From: Verrucomicrobia bacterium UBA673
Lineage (GTDB): Bacteria; Verrucomicrobiota; Verrucomicrobiia; Limisphaerales; UBA1096
Assembly (NCBI GenBank): GCA_002299785.1
Contig: DBNL01000056.1
Location: 1 to 29,732 of the forward strand
DNA length: 29,732 bases
Reading direction: 5' to 3'
Each line of letters opens with the position of its first letter. Position 1 is the first letter of the stretch. A program made the translations under genes and the position numbers. A model generated the notes under the pieces. It worked only from the letters and a program-made list of their open reading frames with translations. It ran no database searches and was not told the origin of the DNA. Below are positions 26,001 to 29,732 of this stretch, in pieces.

Positions 26001-26864
26001 ACGTTTCGTCACAAAGTAATTTCTTTGAACCATGTCGGACGCCCTGTTTTCATTAAAATTATCCAGAAAATATTAGCTGAAGAAAAAGGACGCCAACGTT
26101 TCGCTCATCGTTTCACAACACATATGCAAACGACACTGAGTGAAGACAACATCCTGCGGGCCATCGACTCCAAGCAAACTGCCTTGATGCCGGAGATGGC
26201 GCGGCACATTGATCGCTGGCGGATGGATTCGGTCGCTGCCGAGAATGAGGTAATCCATGAGGAATGGTCGCTGCCGTTAACCGGCATAGACGATTGGCTG
26301 GCCGAAGTTCAGAAACTTCGGGACTACACAGAATTACGACACGGATTTGTGTGGCAACATCTTCAATCCGATCTCGGTCTCGGTGACCCGGCGACGCTCA
26401 AAATAGACGACCTGCCGGGGCTACTCGACATCGAGGTGGAAGGACTCTCCATGCCAAAGGCTGGCGACGAATGGTGCGCCCAGTTTTTCACTCGGTTGCC
26501 GATGCGGCTGTCGCTGCGCTTGGCCAAGAACTGGCGGCTGGCTGGCTGGGAGAACGGCGTTGGCCCTAACGCCGACGGGCGGTTTGACCTCAATGGCGAC
26601 ACGTCGCTCCGGCCGCAATTGGTTTTCGAGCCTTCGCATCGGCCGATGTTTCAGTCGATCGAACTGGTGGGGGGCAAGCGGCTGCTACTTCTGTTTTCCG
26701 GCATCGCCGGGCGGCCGCATCACGTCGAGGCATCGGCCGATCTCGTGGATTGGCAGCGACTTAAAACCATCGCCGTGCCTGTTAGCGAGTCGCAAAGCAT
26801 CGTCGTGCCGCTTGAGAACAACCCCGCTCGGCGGTTTTTTCGGATCCTCAGCGACCCCGAGTGA
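23031..26864 (+). CDS. Secreted LTD-LamG-like-CotH protein
   Basis: 1277 residues from GTG 23031, which overlaps the previous stop by eight bases. TTG 23022 and ATG 23070 are alternatives; the ATG would leave a signal peptide without a basic n-region. The membrane core is MVLGLVIGILLMG. LTD1 is at about 37-114 (SIVISELMAINRTTLADEDG). Residues about 132-564 are LamG/concanavalin-like sequence with one full copy nested inside another (see findings). A chitobiase C-terminal-like module lies at about 635-710 (LRFTLDGSIPG). The CotH domain (about 714-1097) is the most canonical of the three: GLRIHGGWSR, QKSLRL, LLLRNSGNDW, FMRDAIGHELA, YLNGLYWGIQNLRERID, DWPLNNVRKW and IPYDLDGILG. The C-terminus ends RRFFRILSDPE. 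It is probably a secreted Fam20C-like kinase or a structural relative. Bases 25650-26130 are unusually AT-rich. Confidence 0.87.
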   Translation: MTSNYLRQLLTNRMVLGLVIGILLMGYPTTLADGVGSIVISELMAINRTTLADEDGEYRDWIELHNPTESMVNLLGYGLSDDPDDPFKWHFPDIRLAPGDHLLVFASGKDRRSRTIPRSPNPEVINLPANIPGLKLWLDATDAGTLTLDEQDRVARWQSKIGQPAMPPLGQADPIDPGKIDGLLLWLDASDLETLESENGRLTLWKDKSDWGNNASQSEENRQPALKEPNKGQPTILMDGQDDVLHFNRLDNIRTVFWVLAEAKEASTSYRPLLGDIKAYHFARSYDGALFHDAANTYAAHGQSWINGAQVDQRRAYPPVERLGLVTTITSESSSASNLASDRFLPGRYWQGRIAEVLIYNRPLDTTTRRAIENYLVDKWGIAVDVGHSATQSNTAQQPRFAREPLTGLPVIRFDGLDDHLLFQRQNFVRTVFVVAREDAHATKSHRAMLGDLKQSHFNRGGDRLIYYPNGSFARYPSHVRVNGQKVDPTATQLPGSIFLLTTSASFNLQTDLIGSDRLVSDRNWHGDIGEILIYDRQLNSDEMDKVETWLKAKWGLPVAMLHTNFKLSPSNDTVILTTPFGQHVDALPVPECPPDATIGVMADALGRFFFGKPTPGTANGTKPHSGWLGIPRLAKPSGHYPEPVDLRITPPDSLSELRFTLDGSIPGRRDQLYSGPIRLPKPTVVRARAFREGFLPGPVATGSFLIGEKSRLPIASIVTSPRNLFDPDRGIYTEGRDYMDRVPGPVYNFNREWERPAFFEWFEPNGTRTIRQEIGLRIHGGWSRHYDQKSLRLYARNRFGESALDHPFFPELGIDSFRRLLLRNSGNDWKLAFMRDAIGHELAAEMGLDSQAWRPSIVYLNGLYWGIQNLRERIDSHYLASRHAINNSQIDLIQNTVKSGDLLQWNKLTSFFGTWDNINQDQRLSQLGEFVNIDNLIDYVIAQIFLANTDWPLNNVRKWRPRHENGKWQWIPYDLDGILGVLNRSPSEDTFRHKVISLNHVGRPVFIKIIQKILAEEKGRQRFAHRFTTHMQTTLSEDNILRAIDSKQTALMPEMARHIDRWRMDSVAAENEVIHEEWSLPLTGIDDWLAEVQKLRDYTELRHGFVWQHLQSDLGLGDPATLKIDDLPGLLDIEVEGLSMPKAGDEWCAQFFTRLPMRLSLRLAKNWRLAGWENGVGPNADGRFDLNGDTSLRPQLVFEPSHRPMFQSIELVGGKRLLLLFSGIAGRPHHVEASADLVDWQRLKTIAVPVSESQSIVVPLENNPARRFFRILSDPE
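23945..23978 (+). repeat. 15-base direct repeat, 19-base period
   Basis: GATCAACGGCGCGCA occurs at 23945-23959 and again at 23964-23978, separated by four bases. The 19-base period is not a multiple of three, so the two copies are read in different frames (I-N-G-A and D-Q-R-R-A). Confidence 0.8.
24928..24939. repeat. Iterated palindrome, 12-bp copy
   Basis: GCTTGGCCAAGC, perfect, read as R-L-A-K-P at the junction of the LamG-like region and the chitobiase-like module. Confidence 0.8.
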
Positions 26865-26930
26865 GCACCGGTTTTTCGTTGCCTCAAACGCATCCTGGGG
26901 CTTCAATCCTCAACGACCTGACCGATCCGG

Positions 26931-28334
26931 ATGAACAAAGCTAAGACCAGAGGAATGATGCATTGGCAGCTTTTGATGGCGGCGCTTGGTCTTGCGCTTG
27001 GCCAAGCCGGCTGCGGACCGAGCGAACCCGAGCCGCCCTCCGCCCCGCAACCTAAGCCGCGACCGGCCCCGAAAGTCGAAACCCGCACGCTGCACGAACT
27101 CGCCTCCACTGACGACACCGACGCGCTGCGCCACGCGCTCCAGCTTGGCCAGCCGATCGACGCGCTCGACGCGCTTGGCCAAACGCCGCTTCACATCGCC
27201 GCGATCAAAAACAAGCCGGCCAATATCGGGGTGCTGCTGGCCTTCCGCGCGAAAATCCATGCCAAGACGCAAAAGGAAAAAGTGGACGCGCTCTACCTCG
27301 CCTGCGCCCACGATAGTCGCGACTCCATAAAGCAGCTCGTGGCCAAGGGTGGCAAACCCGACTCTACCGCGCCCAACGGCTGGACCGCCGTTCACGTGGC
27401 GGCGATCAACGGCCGCGACGCCGTACTTCAGTTGCTGCACGACCTCGGCAAAGACTTGAGCCCGCTCTGCCCCGACGGCACGCCGCTCGACTTCGCACGC
27501 ATCCACAAGCGTGACTCCACTGTGCAACTGCTTACCCGGCTCGGCGCAAAAAAAGGCGCCACGCTCTCAGTCCACCTGTCCGCGCGCCACGGCGATATCG
27601 AGGCGCTCGATGGATGGGTGAAACGCAACCGGGCCAATGTTCATTTTCGTAAAAAGAACCGGGCTACACCGCTGCACTGGGCCGCCGAGACCGACCAAGC
27701 CGAAGCCGCCGAGTTACTGCTCAACCATGGCGCTGACAAAACGGCACGCACCGACGGCGGCTGGACGCCTCTACACTCCGCTGCCGCCAAGGGCAGCACG
27801 AATGTCATCATGCTGTTGCTCAAGCGCCGCGCCGCGGTAAACGCCATCAGCCAAAGCGGTACGCCGCTGGACTTTGCCAAGGGCTACCGGCAGCCCGAAG
27901 CCGCCGCCCTGCTACAATCCAAACGCGGCCGCGCCGGTCATGAGGTTTCCATCCACATGGCGGCCTCCAAGGGGGATGCCATTGCCGTGCAGGCATTCAT
28001 CAGGCGTGGTATCAAGGTGAACACCCCCGGGCCGCTCCACAAGAGCACGCCGCTGCACTGGGCCGCTGGCGCGGGCAAGGTAAACACGATGGAGACGCTG
28101 ATCTCGCTCGGGGCCGACGTTGACTCGTTGAGTAACAGCGATGCCACGCCGCTGCACCAAGCTGTGCTTCGCAACCGGCCCGAAGCCGTGAAACTGCTCA
28201 TCCGCAGCAACGCAGATTTGAACAGCAAAAACAAATCCGGCAACACCCCGCTGGATTACGCGACAGCCAATGGCTGGACTGAGCTTGTCAAACTGCTGCA
28301 GAACGCAGGTGCCATCAGCGGCAAGTTGCTTTAG
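26931..28334 (+). CDS. Ankyrin-repeat lipoprotein
   Basis: 467 residues. The lipoprotein signal (MMHWQLLMAALGLALGQAGC) puts the acylated Cys at residue 28. The -3 position is Gln instead of the usual Leu/Val/Ile, and that Gln is encoded by an iterated palindrome. A Pro-rich linker (about 30-50) leads into ten or so ankyrin repeats, seen as the recurring 'GxTPLHxAAxxGxxxxVxLLLxxGADxxxxx': GQTPLHIAAIKNK, GWTAVHVAAINGR, RATPLHWAAETDQ, GWTPLHSAAAKGS, KSTPLHWAAGAGK, DATPLHQAVLRNR and GNTPLDYATANGW. Ankyrin stacks bind proteins; in Gram-negative envelopes their partners are mostly unknown. The first ATG at 26931 is preferred; ATGs at 26955 and 26958 are possible but leave a shorter n-region. It is 66 bases downstream of the CotH gene and may be part of the same transcript. 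It converges on the aminotransferase with three bases between stops. Confidence 0.88.
   Translation: MNKAKTRGMMHWQLLMAALGLALGQAGCGPSEPEPPSAPQPKPRPAPKVETRTLHELASTDDTDALRHALQLGQPIDALDALGQTPLHIAAIKNKPANIGVLLAFRAKIHAKTQKEKVDALYLACAHDSRDSIKQLVAKGGKPDSTAPNGWTAVHVAAINGRDAVLQLLHDLGKDLSPLCPDGTPLDFARIHKRDSTVQLLTRLGAKKGATLSVHLSARHGDIEALDGWVKRNRANVHFRKKNRATPLHWAAETDQAEAAELLLNHGADKTARTDGGWTPLHSAAAKGSTNVIMLLLKRRAAVNAISQSGTPLDFAKGYRQPEAAALLQSKRGRAGHEVSIHMAASKGDAIAVQAFIRRGIKVNTPGPLHKSTPLHWAAGAGKVNTMETLISLGADVDSLSNSDATPLHQAVLRNRPEAVKLLIRSNADLNSKNKSGNTPLDYATANGWTELVKLLQNAGAISGKLL
26996..27007. repeat. Iterated palindrome, 12-bp copy at a lipobox
   Basis: GCTTGGCCAAGC, perfect, read as L-G-Q-A immediately before the lipobox Gly-Cys of the ankyrin lipoprotein. 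A further core copy (TTGGCCAA) lies at 27175-27182. Confidence 0.8.
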
Positions 28335-28337
28335 CGC

Positions 28338-29474
28338 TCAGATCGGGGCGTTGGCCAGCGTATCGGCGACGTGGCCAAGCTGCTCCTCCGTCAGTCCTGG
28401 ATAAATCGGGATGCTCAAAACCTCCCCCGCCAACTGCTCACAAACCGGCAGTGACTCACCGAAGTTCGGCACGTGCGCGAAACACTCCTGCTGGTGCAGC
28501 GCCACCGGATAATAAATCGCCGAGCCGATATTGTTCGAGGCCAGGTGCGACTGCAGCGCGTCGCGTTTCCCGTTGCACACGCGGAGGGTGAACTGGTTCC
28601 ACGTGTGGCTGCGGCCTACGATTTCAGTTGGTAACACCATCCGGCCCTCGGCGAAGTGATCGCACTGGGCTAGGCGCTCGAGATACTGTGCGGCGTTGGC
28701 CCTGCGCTTGGCCAGATAGCTAGAAAAATGGCTCAGCTTTATCCTGAGTAGCGCGGCGTGCAGAGGGTCCATCCGGAAGTTGCCGCCGATGACCTTGTGG
28801 TAATATTTTGGCTCGCTGCCGTGTACGCGGAGAACACGCGCGCGCTTAGCCAAGTCGTCGTCGTTGGTGGTGATCATTCCGCCGTCGCCGAACCCACCTA
28901 GGTTTTTTGACGGGAAAAAACTGAATGCGCTCAGCTCCCCCATCGTGCCGACCTGTCGGCAACCGAACGTTGCGCCCATTGACTGAGCGGCGTCCTCGAC
29001 TACAGCTAGGCCATGCGCCTTAGCCAGACGCTGCACGCCGTCCATGTCTGCCGGTTGACCGAATAAATGCACCGGAATGATCGCCTTGGTCTTACCGGTG
29101 AGGCGCCGCTCTGCATCGTTGAGGTCGATGTTGAAATCGGTATCGACTGAATCGACGAACACCGGTGTAGCACCGACACGGGCGATCGCGCCGGCGGTCG
29201 CAAAAAAAGTGAACGATGGGCACAACACCTCGTCGCCGGGACCAATCCCGAGTGTCATCAAAGAAAGAAGCAGAGCATCCGTGCCGGAGCTGACGCCAAT
29301 GGCGTGCCGCGTGCGAACTGACTCTGCGGCGAGCGACTCAAATCCTGCCACCTCCGGCCCGAGTATGAACTGCGACGAGTCGAGCACGCGCGCAAAGGCA
29401 TCCTTCAGATCAGCGGCGAGCGGCTGATTTTGTGCGCTCAGATCGAGCAACGGAACGCTGATCGGTTCTCCCAT
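28338..29474 (-). CDS. DegT/DnrJ/EryC1-family PLP aminotransferase
   Basis: 378 residues, full length for the family. It transfers an amino group, usually from glutamate, to a keto group on a nucleotide-linked sugar in the cytoplasm, feeding surface polysaccharide or glycan synthesis. Family marks: phosphate-binding SSGTDAL (62-68), GDEVLCPSFTFFATAGAI, VHLFGQPADMD, PLP-ring contacts in VVEDAAQSMGA (Asp161, Gln164), and catalytic Lys190 in FSFFPSKNLGGFGDGG. The C-terminal half has GGNFRMDPLHAALLRIKL, HTWNQFTLR and IYYPVALHQQ. It looks closest to the WecE/WbpE-type or 3-keto sugar aminotransferases, but the exact sugar cannot be read from sequence. No other sugar-pathway gene is nearby. Start is the first ATG; no clear Shine-Dalgarno. 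It is divergent from the partial secreted gene at 29568. Confidence 0.92.
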   Translation of the reverse strand: MGEPISVPLLDLSAQNQPLAADLKDAFARVLDSSQFILGPEVAGFESLAAESVRTRHAIGVSSGTDALLLSLMTLGIGPGDEVLCPSFTFFATAGAIARVGATPVFVDSVDTDFNIDLNDAERRLTGKTKAIIPVHLFGQPADMDGVQRLAKAHGLAVVEDAAQSMGATFGCRQVGTMGELSAFSFFPSKNLGGFGDGGMITTNDDDLAKRARVLRVHGSEPKYYHKVIGGNFRMDPLHAALLRIKLSHFSSYLAKRRANAAQYLERLAQCDHFAEGRMVLPTEIVGRSHTWNQFTLRVCNGKRDALQSHLASNNIGSAIYYPVALHQQECFAHVPNFGESLPVCEQLAGEVLSIPIYPGLTEEQLGHVADTLANAPI

Positions 29475-29523
29475 GGGCGCGAAGTATCCACCACCGGAGC
29501 GCCCAGGCGCAAGCGCATTGCCG

Positions 29524-29552
29524 TTGACACCGCCCCGCCACAGGCCAACGAT
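29524..29552 (+). promoter_or_regulatory. Weak possible promoter before the last gene
   Basis: TTGACA (29524-29529) is a perfect -35 hexamer. With a 17-base spacer the -10 would be AACGAT (29547-29552), only three of six matches. It sits 16 bases before the ATG at 29568, which would leave a very short leader. Confidence 0.25.
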
Positions 29553-29567
29553 GCGTCTGTCCGACCC

Positions 29568-29732
29568 ATGAAACCGATTTTTTCCATCCTTTCATTCGTC
29601 TGCACGGCGGCACTTAGCCAAGCGGCAGAACCGGCCAAGCTCAAGCTGCACTGGGCAGAAAACATGCTGACTATCAGCGGCGGACATCTGCCCGGCGGCG
29701 AGATGAAAATCCACTATCTCGAGGCGTATTGC
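29568..29732 (+). CDS. Secreted protein, N-terminal 55 residues only
   Basis: An ATG at 29568 opens a frame that stays open to the window end. The first 20 residues form a good signal peptide (IFSILSFVCTAALSQA, cleavage before Ala-Glu-Pro). The visible mature part (KLKLHWAENMLTISGGHLPG, then EMKIHYLEAYC) resembles uncharacterised secreted proteins I associate with Planctomycetota and Verrucomicrobiota, but I cannot name a family. A variant palindrome half (CTTAGCCAAGCG) encodes the L-S-Q-A of the signal cleavage region, like other secreted genes here. Function unknown. Confidence 0.7.
   Translation, partial: MKPIFSILSFVCTAALSQAAEPAKLKLHWAENMLTISGGHLPGGEMKIHYLEAYC

Noticed and set aside
1120..27182. 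Reading the TTGGCCAA copies as mobile-element footprints or as DNA uptake signals
   Set aside because: There are no target-site duplications or longer shared flanks to support a mobile element. Uptake signals are usually non-palindromic and often paired in intergenic terminators, whereas all 18 copies here are single and intragenic.
27081..28320. DNA-level tandem repeat array in the ankyrin gene
   Set aside because: The repetition is at protein level (ankyrin consensus); the codons of different repeats have diverged, so this is not a recent DNA array.
1..29732. CRISPR array, tRNA or rRNA genes, integrase, transposase
   Set aside because: No regularly spaced repeats, cloverleaf-like sequence, rRNA segments or recombinase motifs were found on reading either strand.

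Overview
The window looks like a chromosomal segment from a Gram-negative bacterium of the Verrucomicrobiota, possibly Pedosphaera-like. This is inference from protein style: giant secreted proteins combining lamin-tail domains (LTD), CotH kinase-like domains, parallel beta-helices and 'DxDxDGLxxxWE...DPDGDGLTNxxE' calcium hinges are typical of that phylum. No rRNA or tRNA is present to settle it. Gene density is high, with no gene-free stretch over about 150 bases. I see no RNA genes, CRISPR array, insertion sequence or integrase.

Layout. (1) 1-10425, plus strand: three tightly spaced secreted proteins. These are the 3' end of an LTD/calcium-hinge protein, a beta-helix protein, and a 2112-residue LTD-CotH-beta-helix-LTD protein. 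(2) 10426-14158, minus strand: a secreted epoxide-hydrolase-like alpha/beta hydrolase, a pair of TPM-domain membrane proteins, and a secreted PHB-depolymerase-family esterase with an EF-hand. The last three genes are clearly lower in GC than their surroundings. (3) 14301-28334, plus strand: an NHL-propeller lipoprotein, a VWA/amidotransferase-like membrane protein, two more LTD-CotH exoproteins, and an ankyrin-repeat lipoprotein. The first four abut or overlap, as in an operon. (4) 28338-29474, minus strand: a DegT-family PLP sugar aminotransferase, then at 29568 the start of a divergent secreted protein that runs off the window.

How the genes may work together. Five LTD/beta-helix proteins share a C-terminal module ending in aromatic-aromatic-Arg a few residues before the stop, which suggests one export or surface-anchoring route. 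Three carry CotH-type kinase-like domains. In the second cluster they are coupled to a VWA membrane protein and an NHL lipoprotein, consistent with a cell-envelope assembly or modification system. This is inference; the substrate is unknown.

Most notable DNA-level signal. The palindrome TTGGCCAA occurs 18 times by hand count, where about 0.5 would be expected. It is usually inside a longer (C)GCTTGGCCAAGC(G), lies within genes, and is read in all three frames. This points to a DNA-level iterated palindrome comparable in kind to cyanobacterial HIP1. It is absent from the AT-richer blocks. Two such blocks lie inside single genes (about 20.65-22.4 kb and 25.65-26.1 kb), indicating mosaic genes.
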